Origin: Ruminococcus sp.
GTDB taxonomy: Bacteria > Bacillota > Clostridia > Oscillospirales > Ruminococcaceae
Length of the DNA: 53,531 bases
Direction: 5' to 3'
Assembly: GCA_017543595.1 (NCBI GenBank)
Contig: JAFYFU010000007.1
Coordinates: forward strand, 1-53,531
The translations under genes were made by a program, and so were the position numbers. Under the pieces are notes generated by a model that was not told the origin of the DNA, searched no databases, and saw only the letters and a program-made list of their open reading frames with translations. Below are positions 1-7,586 of the stretch, piece by piece. Within the stretch, counting starts at the first letter, position 1. Every line of letters begins with the position of its first letter.

Positions 1-72
1 AAAGTACGACACGGGCAAAGGACAGTCCGAAGCTGTATAAAGGACAAGTAAAGGACAGAAGCCGTATAAGGG

Positions 73-115
73 TAAAAGAAAAACTCTCAAATGGCGATAT
101 ATCGTCATTTGAGAG
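73..115 (-). terminator. Rho-independent terminator of the tRNA pair
   Basis: A near-perfect 15-bp inverted repeat occupies 84-115 (arms beginning CTCTCAAATG). On the minus strand it is followed by a T-rich run, seen as the A-rich stretch 74-83 on the plus strand. It lies just downstream of the two minus-strand tRNA genes and is the expected end of their transcript. Confidence 0.75.
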
Positions 116-124
116 CCTTGTGTG

Positions 125-199
125 TGGTGACCCGTACGGGAATTGAACCCATGATTCCGCCGTGAAAGGGCGATGTCTTAACCTCTTGACCAACGGGCC
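125..199 (-). tRNA. tRNA-Glu (TTC anticodon)
   Basis: Read on the minus strand, the sequence folds as a cloverleaf. The acceptor stem GGCCCGT pairs with ACGGGTC, the anticodon loop CTTTCAC carries TTC, the T-arm contains GGTTCAATTCC, and the 3' end is encoded as ACCA. The gene is separated from the adjacent tRNA-Met by 6 bases, so the two are probably co-transcribed. Confidence 0.95.
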
Positions 200-205
200 T
201 TTTAT

Positions 206-282
206 TGGTAGCGGCAGTAGGATTTGAACCAACGACCAATCGGGTATGAACCGAGTACTCTAGCCAACTGAGCTATGCCACC
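206..282 (-). tRNA. tRNA-Met (CAT anticodon, elongator type)
   Basis: The minus-strand cloverleaf starts GGTGGCATAGCTCAG and has the anticodon loop TTCATAC, a GGTTCAAATCC T-arm and an encoded CCA end. The first acceptor pair is a G-T wobble, and the three consecutive G-C pairs of the initiator anticodon stem are absent. It is therefore called the elongator form. It is the first gene of the two-tRNA unit. Confidence 0.92.
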
Positions 283-538
283 GTGTTAGCCGCACTATCA
301 CCTGCGACTTAATTATTATACAACAAGAAAATAAAAAAGTCAATAGGAAAATTGCAAAAACGGCATATTATACAAAAAATTTTTTTATATCTTTTATTTT
401 TGTGAATATTCAATAACTATCATGGGATTTTCAAACAGGCAGGCAGAAATACCTGTGCTTTCCGATTCCAAAAAACAGGGGAAAAACCTGTTATATTTGT
501 AACAATGGACAATTTTAATATAAAAATTCGTCTTTGGC
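283..538. other. Intergenic stretch without a recognised gene
   Basis: This AT-rich spacer lies between the tRNA pair and the dehydrogenase promoter. Short open frames on both strands here lack ribosome binding sites and recognisable protein features. It presumably holds the tRNA promoter on the minus strand, which I could not place with confidence. Confidence 0.5.
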
Positions 539-567
539 TTGATATTTTTGCTTTTTGGTGTTATAAT
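539..567 (+). promoter_or_regulatory. Sigma-A type promoter of the dehydrogenase gene
   Basis: TTGATA (539-544), a 17-base spacer and TATAAT (562-567) form a near-consensus vegetative promoter. It lies about 65 bases upstream of the ATG at 632. No operator-like repeat is obvious in the short leader. Confidence 0.8.
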
Positions 568-631
568 AATATTATTCAGAAAGGATTTGTGTCGTTTCTT
601 CTGGATAAAAATATTTTCGGAGGTCAAAAAA

Positions 632-1582
632 ATGGCAGAAAATAAAGGCGGAAAAAAAATAACTATCCTCGGTGCAGGTAATGTTGGTGCAACTATCGCA
701 TATACTTTTGCGGTTGCGGGAACTTGTTCGGACGTTATTCTTATTGATATAAATAAGGAAAAAGCCAAGGGCGAAGCTATGGATATTCGTCAGGGCGTTA
801 CATTTGGTCACAATGTCGAAATATGGGACGGTACATACGATGACGCAAAGGATTCGGATATCGTTGTTGTAACTCTCGGACTTGCACGCAAGCCCGGACA
901 GACAAGAATTGACCTTGCTCAGGCAAATGTAAACATTGTAAAGGACGTTATGCCGAAAATCGCTCAGGCTGCTCCCGATGCAATATATGTCGTTGTAAGC
1001 AATCCCGTTGACATCATCACTTATACGATTCTCAAATGCACCAATCTCTCACGCAGTCAGGTAATCGGTTCGGGTACAGCCCTTGATACTTCCCGTCTGC
1101 GTACAAGCATAGCCGACCACGTTGGTCTCAGCCCCAACAGCATACACGCCTATGTATTCGGCGAACACGGCGATACTTCAATGATACCGTGGTCAATAAC
1201 AAATATCGCAGGTATCCCTATGGAGGACTATTGCAAGGAACAGGACCACGCCGATATCGACAAGGACGAAATTATCACGGAAGTACGCAAGGCTGGAAGC
1301 GAAGTAATCAAGAGAAAAGGTGCTACCTTCTACGCAATCGCCATGAGCGTAAACAAAATATGCGATACCATTCTCCGTGATTCAAACAATATCATAACGG
1401 TATCAACTTATCTTGACGGCATATACGGCATAAAAGACGTATGTCTCAGTATTCCCTGCGTAATAGGCGCAAAGGGCATTGAAAGAATCGTTCCCCCCGC
1501 ACTTACCGATGACGAAAAAGAAAAACTCAATGCAAGTGCAAATGCCCTCAAATCAGTTATCGGACAGATAAATCTCGACTGA
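632..1582 (+). CDS. ldh: L-lactate/malate dehydrogenase family protein
   Basis: This is a cytoplasmic NAD-dependent 2-hydroxyacid dehydrogenase of 316 aa, the normal family length. An N-terminal Rossmann motif GAGNVG lies at residues 14-19. The mobile loop ARKPGQTR carries the catalytic Arg92, LDTSR supplies substrate-binding Arg155, and GEHGD provides catalytic His179. The ATG at 632 was chosen because GGAGGT lies 7 bases upstream; the frame is open further upstream without a better start. Overall motifs (GEHGDT, GATFYAIA) look like L-lactate dehydrogenase. However, the residue that selects between pyruvate and oxaloacetate, six before the catalytic Arg, is Arg86 instead of the Gln usual in LDH, which points toward malate dehydrogenase activity. 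The gene is monocistronic, with its own promoter and a terminator hairpin that contains a parS-like site. Family assignment is sure; substrate is not. Confidence 0.88.
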   Translation: MAENKGGKKITILGAGNVGATIAYTFAVAGTCSDVILIDINKEKAKGEAMDIRQGVTFGHNVEIWDGTYDDAKDSDIVVVTLGLARKPGQTRIDLAQANVNIVKDVMPKIAQAAPDAIYVVVSNPVDIITYTILKCTNLSRSQVIGSGTALDTSRLRTSIADHVGLSPNSIHAYVFGEHGDTSMIPWSITNIAGIPMEDYCKEQDHADIDKDEIITEVRKAGSEVIKRKGATFYAIAMSVNKICDTILRDSNNIITVSTYLDGIYGIKDVCLSIPCVIGAKGIERIVPPALTDDEKEKLNASANALKSVIGQINLD

Positions 1583-1613
1583 TATTCCGAATTTTTATAT
1601 ATGCAGGCTTTCA

Positions 1614-1656
1614 ATCCCGAAGTGTTCCACGTGGAACATTTTCGGGATATTTTTTT
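1614..1656 (+). terminator. Dehydrogenase terminator with a parS-like site inside the hairpin
   Basis: ATCCCGAA (1614-1621) and TTCGGGAT (1641-1648) are exact inverted complements, and a T-rich tract follows at 1650-1656, as in a Rho-independent terminator. The interior of the stem is the 16-bp palindrome TGTTCCACGTGGAACA, so the hairpin could extend to more than 20 base pairs with small bulges. Confidence 0.8.
1623..1638. promoter_or_regulatory. parS-like centromere site 1
   Basis: TGTTCCACGTGGAACA is a perfect 16-bp palindrome that matches the bacterial parS core (consensus TGTTNCACGTGAAACA, with the symmetric variant here). It is one of six identical copies in the window. ParB-family proteins load at such sites and spread to organise the origin region. 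Confidence 0.85.
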
Positions 1657-1661
1657 AAATG

Positions 1662-1683
1662 AAAAAACTCCCTTTTACGGGAG
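1662..1683 (-). terminator. Terminator of the 373-aa surface-protein gene
   Basis: On the minus strand CTCCC-GTAAAA-GGGAG is followed by six T residues. The hairpin lies 26 bases beyond the stop codon of the minus-strand surface-protein gene and closely resembles the terminator of its paralogue at 9799-9824. Confidence 0.7.
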
Positions 1684-1708
1684 CTTCTTCATGGAGTATT
1701 TATCTGAA

Positions 1709-2830
1709 TTATTTTTTGGAGAATTTCTTTGATGATACTATACCTGCCGTACCTGCTGCGATTGCTGCGATTGTAAGTGCAATTACGGGGAATTTATCGC
1801 CTGTCTTGGGAGAATCAGTTGAGGCAGGAGCTTTCTTGACAGCCTGTGTCGCTGTTGTTGTCGTTACAGCCTGAGAAGCTGCTGTTGTATTTGTTGTTTT
1901 CTTGACTTCCGTTGCTTTAACTGTTGTATTTACTGCGGGAGCTGTTGTTGCTGCGGGAGTTGTTACTGCTGTCGGTTCTGTCTGTGAAAGAACTTCAAAT
2001 GTTCCGTCAGCCCATGAAAGTGAGAATGTGCCGTCAGCGTTGTAATTAACAACTGCGTGGCTTCCTCTTGCTGCGCCGATTATGTGAAATTCAAGGTCTG
2101 CGCCGTCAATCGTGTATTCAAATTCACGGGCAGAGCCGTCAAAATCATACATACAGCCGATTGGTTCAATGATGTCAAAGCAATATTTCTTAGAGCCTGC
2201 GGTATTTGTTACGTACCATGTGCCGTGTGCGAGCATGGGCTTATTGTATCTGTTTTCTGTTGTGATTGTGGTAACTTCGGGTTCGATATTAACCGAGGGG
2301 TGTGTTGTGCTGAGTCTTTCGGAGAATCCGTTGTCCCATGCGATTACCATATCATATCCTTCATATGAAACAGTACCTGAAAGTGTTGTGTTGTTGTCGT
2401 AGTAAAATACTACTCTGTTTCCTGCGAAATCATAGCTGAAATAGCTTATATTGCCTGTGCCTTCGTCTGTACAGCTTCCCTGCGCACGGCTTGCGCTGAA
2501 CCAGTAATCTTTTACACCGCTCATTCCGACACTGTACCAGTTGCCCTGAGCAAAGATATTTGAATAGTCGGGAACTTCTGTTGTTTCGGGGGCTTCTGTT
2601 GTTGTTTCAACGCTGTCAACAGGGTTTGTGAAGTATCCGTCTGTTATGATGTCGTAACCGTCAGCGGGTTCAACATAAGCTTCTGCTGCGGCATTTGCTG
2701 CGGCTGCGGCAGCGTCTGCCTGTTCTTTTGTCATTCCGTCATTTGCGGAAGCGGAAATGCTTATCATGCTTGTGATTGTTGTTAAAGCTGCAACAGCCAT
2801 GATTGTTATTTTTGACATTGTTTTTTTCAT
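1709..2830 (-). CDS. SPKTG-anchored surface protein with two GxWY repeat domains
   Basis: This is a secreted, probably cell-wall-attached protein of 373 aa with no function I recognise. Residues 1-30 form a signal peptide ending ASA. An Ala-rich segment follows. Two homologous beta-rich domains of about 85-90 aa (about 91-175 and 198-286) begin with G(N/T)WY and end with a (V/L)xW motif. Then come a Thr/Ala/Pro linker and a C-terminal sorting signal: SPKTG at about 340-344, a hydrophobic helix and a Lys-rich tail. SPKTG resembles the sorting motif used by the C. difficile sortase, so sortase anchoring is inferred. AAAGGAG precedes the ATG. Its two domains are nearly the same as the last two of the 677-aa protein at 7739, so the genes are paralogues. 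The upstream ECF-type motif at 2921-2953 suggests control by the neighbouring sigma factor. Confidence 0.85.
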   Translation of the reverse strand: MKKTMSKITIMAVAALTTITSMISISASANDGMTKEQADAAAAAANAAAEAYVEPADGYDIITDGYFTNPVDSVETTTEAPETTEVPDYSNIFAQGNWYSVGMSGVKDYWFSASRAQGSCTDEGTGNISYFSYDFAGNRVVFYYDNNTTLSGTVSYEGYDMVIAWDNGFSERLSTTHPSVNIEPEVTTITTENRYNKPMLAHGTWYVTNTAGSKKYCFDIIEPIGCMYDFDGSAREFEYTIDGADLEFHIIGAARGSHAVVNYNADGTFSLSWADGTFEVLSQTEPTAVTTPAATTAPAVNTTVKATEVKKTTNTTAASQAVTTTTATQAVKKAPASTDSPKTGDKFPVIALTIAAIAAGTAGIVSSKKFSKK

Positions 2831-2920
2831 AATAATTACTCCTTTAAATTTTTTTCATTAATTTTGTTTATTGGTTTCTGTTTTCATTTTTTTCATATTG
2901 GTTTTATCAACCGTTCTGTT

Positions 2921-2953
2921 TATATATTCGTTCAGACAGACGAAAAAAGGACA
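2921..2953 (-). promoter_or_regulatory. Candidate ECF-sigma promoter, copy A
   Basis: On the minus strand TGTCC, a T-run, 12 bases and CGAATATATA stand about 90 bases upstream of the surface-protein start. The same bipartite motif occurs upstream of the sigma-factor gene, the 6830 gene and the 7739 gene. It does not resemble a sigma-A promoter. Assignment to the local ECF factor is inferred from its recurrence and position. Confidence 0.65.
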
Positions 2954-2980
2954 CGGAAAAAATAAATATTTTCATTTAAC

Positions 2981-3010
2981 AAAAAAATCCCTCACCAAAG
3001 GCAAGGGATT
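2981..3010 (-). terminator. Terminator of the sigma/anti-sigma operon
   Basis: On the minus strand ATCCCT...AGGGAT forms a short hairpin followed by seven T residues, starting a few bases after the anti-sigma stop codon. It separates the sigma/anti-sigma operon from the downstream surface-protein gene. Confidence 0.75.
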
Positions 3011-3013
3011 ATA

Positions 3014-4042
3014 TTATGAACCCGTTTCGGATTCCTGATTAAATGCTTCGTGGAAATCATATCTCGAAAAGATATCAAAGTCCTGCGTGTCGTCCCAGAT
3101 GATAACAAAGTTTTCGTCATCGCAGAAACATATTCTGCCGTTCTTTATAACTTCTGTCTTGGTGCTTTCGGAATGGTTGAAAGTCAATCGGCTGAAAGTC
3201 AGGCTGTCGTCTTCCCTGATATTGAAATCAGCACTGTATGTCATGTCTTTTTCAAGGTTTTCACCGCATATGACACCGTTTTCATAGAAATGATACTTTA
3301 TGAATGTGCCGTTGCTTTCAAGGCAGTACCAGTCGCCTGCGCCTATTATACTTGCAGGTTCTTCCGTTGTCGGCTGTTCGGTGGGAATTTCCTCATCGAG
3401 GATTGAATTATCGGGAATTGAATTTTCGGGAACATACTCCTGAATAATATCTGCCGAATTGTCGGGGATTTCGATATCTTCGGGAATAAATTCGCAGTCC
3501 GTAAATATTTCCGTTTCGGGTTGGACAGTCTCCGCAGTTATATCCGTGACGGCAACTGTTTCCGATACGGGACATTCCATAAAGCTGACATCTGAAATTG
3601 TGGCAGATGATGACAGGGGTTCAATAAGATAGATTTTTGAAAATGATTTCTCAGGCTGTTCAATACTTGTGCTTTCGGTTGTTCTTGCAATTCCCGCACC
3701 GAACATATTATTATTGTTATTCGGCGTAATGTTTATGTTTGCATTTCTGCCTGCATACATCATACAGCCTGCGCCTATGGCAATAAGCAGTATTGCCGCA
3801 ACCGATGACATATATTTCCGCCACAGCGGACGGTGATATATTTCCGTGCCTGTGACAGTCTGCATATCGGATTTTGTATTGTTCACCTTAAAGAATGAAA
3901 CGGGCGTTTTGTGTACGCATAATTTCATAATTCTTTCCCTTGCTGCCCTGTAAAGTGCAGGATACTCCACGGCTATCGTCATGACGGTCTTGTCGTCAAA
4001 CCCGTGTAAATTTTCATATAATATCTTTTCTTCTCTGTCCAT
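3014..4042 (-). CDS. Membrane anti-sigma factor with extracellular GxWY sensor domain
   Basis: This 342-aa single-pass membrane protein lies directly after the ECF sigma gene (53-base gap) and is inferred to be its anti-sigma factor. Residues 1-77 are cytoplasmic and would bind the sigma factor, 78-98 form a transmembrane helix, and 99-232 are an acidic Pro/Thr/Asn-rich extracellular linker. Residues 233-330 form a domain starting GAGDWY and containing VIIWDD near its end. That domain shares the pattern of the repeat domains in the two neighbouring surface proteins (G-x-WY, aromatic Y-x-F, D-x-L-x-F, and a late I-x-W). The ATG at 4042 was preferred over the GTG nine bases earlier because GGAAGG lies 9 bases upstream of it. 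No conventional zinc anti-sigma (HxxxCxxC) motif is seen. The regulatory role rests on synteny and topology. Confidence 0.75.
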   Translation of the reverse strand: MDREEKILYENLHGFDDKTVMTIAVEYPALYRAARERIMKLCVHKTPVSFFKVNNTKSDMQTVTGTEIYHRPLWRKYMSSVAAILLIAIGAGCMMYAGRNANINITPNNNNNMFGAGIARTTESTSIEQPEKSFSKIYLIEPLSSSATISDVSFMECPVSETVAVTDITAETVQPETEIFTDCEFIPEDIEIPDNSADIIQEYVPENSIPDNSILDEEIPTEQPTTEEPASIIGAGDWYCLESNGTFIKYHFYENGVICGENLEKDMTYSADFNIREDDSLTFSRLTFNHSESTKTEVIKNGRICFCDDENFVIIWDDTQDFDIFSRYDFHEAFNQESETGS

Positions 4043-4095
4043 AAGATTCACCCTTCCGTTAAAGAGTGAAAATGGATTTTTTAACTATGCGGAAA

Positions 4096-4659
4096 TTATC
4101 TGTTTTCACTCAATATTTTTCTCAGTTTTTCTCTTGCACGTGTGCTTCTTTTCTGAACGGCATCACGCTTCATATCGAGCTTTTCCGCTATCTTGACGAC
4201 AGTCATTCCGTAAAAATACTGATACATGATAATTTTGGAATCGGGTTCGCCGAGGCTCTGCACGGCTTTCCAGAGTTCTGATTTTTCCATTTTCTTATCG
4301 TTGTCCGCCTCAATGTTTTCCTCTGAAACGGGGACATATGCGTCCTCCTCCTTGTCCAGCGAATCAGATGCATTGTATTTTCTTGAAAGCTGTCTGAAAG
4401 CGTCAATAGCCCTTCTTTTTGAGATAGTGCTGACAAAGCTTTTGAGAGAACCCGTTTCGGCTGCGAATTTCTTTGCATTTGTGAATATTTCCACAAAAAC
4501 ATCGCTTACACAGTCGTCAATGTCTTCCCTGCTGCATGAACTTCCCAGTTTGTTTATAACAATGGCATAAACGAGATTTCCGAAGTTTTTAAATAAGTAT
4601 TCGTATGCCTCTTTTGGTGAACTGTCAAGGATTGCGCTCCATTCGTTGTCAGTCATCAT
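4096..4659 (-). CDS. ECF-type RNA polymerase sigma factor
   Basis: This 187-aa sigma-70-family protein contains only regions 2 and 4, the hallmark of extracytoplasmic-function sigma factors. Region 2 spans about residues 18-95, including the helix around EDIDDCVSDVF and the promoter-melting segment FVSTISKRRAIDAFR. Region 4 spans about 128-185, with the helix-turn-helix around MTVVKIAEKLDMKRDAVQKR. It directs RNA polymerase to a small regulon and is presumably held inactive by the membrane protein encoded downstream. Two ATGs lie in tandem after AGAGGTGG; 4659 is the longer choice and 4656 is equally possible. The candidate motif B at 4681-4713 suggests that it activates its own operon. Confidence 0.9.
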   Translation of the reverse strand: MMTDNEWSAILDSSPKEAYEYLFKNFGNLVYAIVINKLGSSCSREDIDDCVSDVFVEIFTNAKKFAAETGSLKSFVSTISKRRAIDAFRQLSRKYNASDSLDKEEDAYVPVSEENIEADNDKKMEKSELWKAVQSLGEPDSKIIMYQYFYGMTVVKIAEKLDMKRDAVQKRSTRAREKLRKILSENR

Positions 4660-4680
4660 ACCACCTCTTTCAGTGTCTAA

Positions 4681-4713
4681 TATATATTCGTTTTTGTTTG
4701 TAAAAAAGGGACA
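4681..4713 (-). promoter_or_regulatory. Candidate ECF-sigma promoter, copy B (autoregulatory)
   Basis: On the minus strand TGTCCCTTTTTT, 11 bases and CGAATATATA lie about 22 bases upstream of the sigma-factor start. The AT-rich stretch before it also resembles the segment before copies C and D. It would make the sigma/anti-sigma operon self-activating. Confidence 0.65.
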
Positions 4714-4762
4714 GAGAATATAAAAATATTATTTTAATTATATTCCTGTTAAATAATTAAAG

Positions 4763-6571
4763 TCAGTTCAGAACAAGTTCGTCATTGATTATCTGCGGAA
4801 TAAGAGTTTCGGGAGAACCAAGTGATGAATATTCGTACCATTTATATACAGTAAGCTGTCCTGTTTCCTTATCAATCTGGAATTTATAATGTTCACCTGA
4901 CGAACAGTCCAAAATTGAATAGCTTTTATCATTATGCAAATCATAAATAAATATTGTATCCATAGGCATTCCGCTTCCGATAGTTTCGGACAGGCACATT
5001 TCGGGATAGCCGTCATCATTCAGGTCTGCAAAGAAGAAATCTCCGATATATCCTGCGTATTCAAGTATTATATCTTTCGTGCCGTCTGTATAGTATCTGA
5101 TATTTTCTTTCCAGATAAAAGTTTTTTCGGGGAAAGAATTTATTTTAATGCTGTCATTGATAACAGAACCTTTTCCGTCAAAATCCTGTTTCGGAAACCA
5201 CTGAAAAACATCTCCGCTGTTCCATGTTATATATGTATCGTCAAAGGATTCGGGGAGTTTTGAAATAACTCCTGCATCGAAATTCTGTATCGCACCTGCG
5301 TCATTTCCCGTTATTCCGTCACCCGCATTGAAAACATCGGCATTTATTTTTGCGTCATCTGACAGGGGATATTTGCCTGCATTTGCAAGGTACTGCAATA
5401 TCGCAACGGAATCGGAAATGCTTGTATTGTTGTCCATATTGGCATCGCCTGCGAGATATTTGAAGTCAAGTGACCTGAACTTACATTTTTCTATTCCCAT
5501 GGACATAAAGGAAACTGCATACTTTTCAAAGTAAGCCTGTGCGGTTGAATCCGTATGACCGCATATCGTACCCTGAAAGACGTTTACGTGTCCGTCTGCG
5601 ATAACGCCCGTTGAACATATGGTATCATCAGAATCGAAAATTTCGCAGTCGGGATTTTCAATGATTATCTTTTCAAGGTTACTGCACATATTGAAAGCCT
5701 TTTCGCCTATATAGTCTATATAATCATAGACTGTTATATCTCTGAGTCCGCTGTTTGCGAATGTATTTTTTTCGATTCTTGAAACTGACGGGGGGAGGTA
5801 TATATTTTCAAGGGAAGAACAGTTCGAGAATGCACTCTGTCCGATTTCTTTAATATTATATTTCGGCTGACCGTTTTCATATTGTCCATGACCAAAAATG
5901 ACATTTTTAAGGTTCTTACAGCCCATGAAAGCACCATTGCCGATTTTTTCGACAGTTTTGGGAATATATACACTTGTTACATCGGTATCTTTAAAGGCAA
6001 GACCTGCGATTTCCCTGACATTCGGAATATTATATGCGTCCAATGTCTTTGTTGTTGCGTCAATGAGTATGTCATTTACGACTACATAGGGACTTTCGGC
6101 TTGTCTGTCCTTAATCCATTCAGTGCCGTAAAACGCCCACAAACCAACGGAATTTACGCTTTCGGGGATTTCGATGTCCTTTAATTTTTCACAGCCCGCA
6201 AAAGCCATATTTCCCACCGATTTAACGCTGTCGGAAATTATAACGTCCGTAACTTCGGGGAAAGTATAAAATGCATAGTCCGCAATATCCTCCGAACCGT
6301 TTATTATAATTTTTTTGATTTTGTCCTTGTGTTCATACCATTCGGGATAAATTCCCTCTGCGACTGCACTTTTATTATAAGGTGTCATAGTTCCCGTTCC
6401 GTCAATTGTGAATGTTCCGTCAGAATCAAGTGTCCATGAGAGACTCTCCCCACATTCGCCCGAAATTAAATCCTCGGCAGATACACTTGAAATATTGTCT
6501 GTATATATCGGGTAAACTGCACCTGCCGAAATGCACAAAGCCGTAACAGCAGATACAAAATGTTTTAACAT
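4763..6571 (-). CDS. Secreted leucine-rich-repeat protein with internal dockerin
   Basis: This 602-aa exported protein has a signal peptide at about 1-32. A BspA-like (LRR_5) solenoid follows at about 70-345, with repeats such as AFAGCEKLKDIEIPESV. A dockerin module occupies 374-442, with the calcium-loop pattern DANMDNNTSISD and a second, degenerate loop around DVFNAGDGITGND. A C-terminal domain of about 160 aa contains an Asp-rich DLNDDGYPE loop. Dockerins bind cohesins on scaffoldins, so the protein is probably a non-catalytic member of a cellulosome-like complex or a surface adhesin. Its dockerin is internal, whereas most are terminal. It has its own sigma-A-like promoter and is not obviously part of the ECF regulon, although it adjoins the ECF operon. 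The ligand is unknown. Confidence 0.85.
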   Translation of the reverse strand: MLKHFVSAVTALCISAGAVYPIYTDNISSVSAEDLISGECGESLSWTLDSDGTFTIDGTGTMTPYNKSAVAEGIYPEWYEHKDKIKKIIINGSEDIADYAFYTFPEVTDVIISDSVKSVGNMAFAGCEKLKDIEIPESVNSVGLWAFYGTEWIKDRQAESPYVVVNDILIDATTKTLDAYNIPNVREIAGLAFKDTDVTSVYIPKTVEKIGNGAFMGCKNLKNVIFGHGQYENGQPKYNIKEIGQSAFSNCSSLENIYLPPSVSRIEKNTFANSGLRDITVYDYIDYIGEKAFNMCSNLEKIIIENPDCEIFDSDDTICSTGVIADGHVNVFQGTICGHTDSTAQAYFEKYAVSFMSMGIEKCKFRSLDFKYLAGDANMDNNTSISDSVAILQYLANAGKYPLSDDAKINADVFNAGDGITGNDAGAIQNFDAGVISKLPESFDDTYITWNSGDVFQWFPKQDFDGKGSVINDSIKINSFPEKTFIWKENIRYYTDGTKDIILEYAGYIGDFFFADLNDDGYPEMCLSETIGSGMPMDTIFIYDLHNDKSYSILDCSSGEHYKFQIDKETGQLTVYKWYEYSSLGSPETLIPQIINDELVLN

Positions 6572-6619
6572 AATATCATCTCTTTTCCGAATAACCGTGC
6601 AGAAAAAACCTGCAACTTA

Positions 6620-6648
6620 ATTATATCAAATTTTATGCGAAAAATCAA
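6620..6648 (-). promoter_or_regulatory. Sigma-A type promoter of the 602-aa LRR-dockerin gene
   Basis: On the minus strand TTGATT, 17 bases and TATAAT lie about 50 bases upstream of the ATG at 6571. It points away from the ECF motif C at 6735, so the region carries divergent promoters of two kinds. Confidence 0.75.
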
Positions 6649-6693
6649 TAGTAAATTAACATATTTCCGATATTTAAAAAATATTTCAGGAAA

Positions 6694-6747
6694 TTAAGCC
6701 TGTTATATAATTAAAATATTAATTTTTATTTTCTTGTCCCTTTTTTG
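6694..6747 (+). repeat. Promoter-region direct repeat, copy 1
   Basis: About 54 bases beginning TTAAGCCTGTTATATAATT recur almost unchanged at 7587-7641, with one substitution and a one-base length difference. The repeat ends inside the TGTCCCTTTTTT element of the candidate ECF promoters C and D. The segment before copy B on the other strand is a more diverged version. Confidence 0.85.
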
Positions 6748-6768
6748 GTGCGCTCAAACGAATATATA
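6735..6768 (+). promoter_or_regulatory. Candidate ECF-sigma promoter, copy C
   Basis: TGTCCCTTTTTT, 12 bases and CGAATATATA lie about 60 bases upstream of the ATG at 6830. The spacing is one base longer than in copies A, B and D. Confidence 0.65.
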
Positions 6769-6829
6769 ATCATAAAGGTTCAAAAGAACCTATAATAAAT
6801 AAATGAAAAAAAAGAAAGAGGTAGTCATT

Positions 6830-7423
6830 ATGAAAAACAAAAAGAAAATCGCAGTCGCTCTCACAGGTCTCGCAATCATGTCGGCAATGGCAATGCCCGC
6901 CGCAGCAATTTCTGCCTGCGCTTCGGAAAATGCAGTAGTTGAAAGCGTTGAAAACGAACAGAAATCAATAGAACTCAGACTTGAAATATACAGAGATGAA
7001 TATTTTGCAAATTCTCCTTTCACACTTGTCGGAAAAAAGACAGGCAGTGACAGCTACGAAATGATAGGCGATTTCTTACACTATGACGAAAATGCAAAAT
7101 TTGTCGGAACTTTTAATATTCCCGAAAGCTATGATTTGAGTTCGCTTAAAATAGACAGATATTCCATAACTGAGGGAACATTCAAAAACTATGACGAACT
7201 GGAAATCCCCGCTTTTGAAGTCAAGGACGGCAAGGCAACTGTAAAATTCGGTGAAAGATATTCAAAGGACGATGAACTCTATGCGCAGATAATTGACGCA
7301 TACAGCAGAGGCGATTACAGCAGCATTGACCTGAAAGATTTGGTTCACCTGTATGATATAGGCAAAATCGGACCGAACACTCTGGGACAGATGTACGAAA
7401 GAATTGAAATGGGAATTTATTGA
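6830..7423 (+). CDS. Small secreted or lipoprotein-like protein of unknown function
   Basis: This is a 197-aa exported protein that I do not recognise. The N-terminus has a Lys-rich start, a hydrophobic core and AISAC at about residues 26-30. That fits a lipobox (I-S-A-C), so a lipoprotein is possible, as is an ordinary signal peptide. The mature part is charged and mixed alpha/beta, with no catalytic motif seen. An upstream ATG at 6803 is in frame, but the ATG at 6830 is preferred because GAGGT stands 8 bases before it and the protein then starts directly with a signal sequence. It is monocistronic between an ECF-type promoter (copy C) and a strong terminator. This makes it a likely member of the sigma/anti-sigma regulon and the only one without a GxWY domain. 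Confidence 0.75.
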   Translation: MKNKKKIAVALTGLAIMSAMAMPAAAISACASENAVVESVENEQKSIELRLEIYRDEYFANSPFTLVGKKTGSDSYEMIGDFLHYDENAKFVGTFNIPESYDLSSLKIDRYSITEGTFKNYDELEIPAFEVKDGKATVKFGERYSKDDELYAQIIDAYSRGDYSSIDLKDLVHLYDIGKIGPNTLGQMYERIEMGIY

Positions 7424-7438
7424 GTTATCTAATATCAG

Positions 7439-7466
7439 GGCAGGCACTTAAAGCCTGCCTTTTTAT
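7439..7466 (+). terminator. Terminator of the small secreted gene
   Basis: GGCAGGC and GCCTGCC (7439-7459) enclose a short A/T loop and are followed by a T-rich run. It lies 15 bases after the stop codon at 7423. Confidence 0.85.
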
Positions 7467-7476
7467 TATTTAGAAT

Positions 7477-7563
7477 GGGGGGAGCCGCCCTTTCAGGCTT
7501 GCGCTTTCGTTCACTCCGCTACGCTCCGTTCACTTTCAGCGCAAGGGGCGGCTTTTTCCCCCC
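7477..7563. repeat. Long GC-rich imperfect inverted repeat
   Basis: The outer arms GGGGGGAGCCGCCC (7477-7490) and GGGCGGCT plus CCCCCC (7546-7563, with a TTTT bulge) enclose inner arms TTGCGCT and AGCGCAA and a loop rich in CGCTCCGTTCACT-type sequence. It is much more GC-rich than its surroundings. It contains no gene and could be a repetitive palindromic element of the genome. With its neighbours it fills the otherwise gene-free 7424-7738 stretch. Confidence 0.7.
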
Positions 7564-7586
7564 AAGCCCCCCTGATATCTTCTATT

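Noticed and set aside
6803-6829. Earlier ATG for the small secreted protein
   Set aside because: It lacks a ribosome binding site and would place a long Lys-rich extension before the signal peptide.
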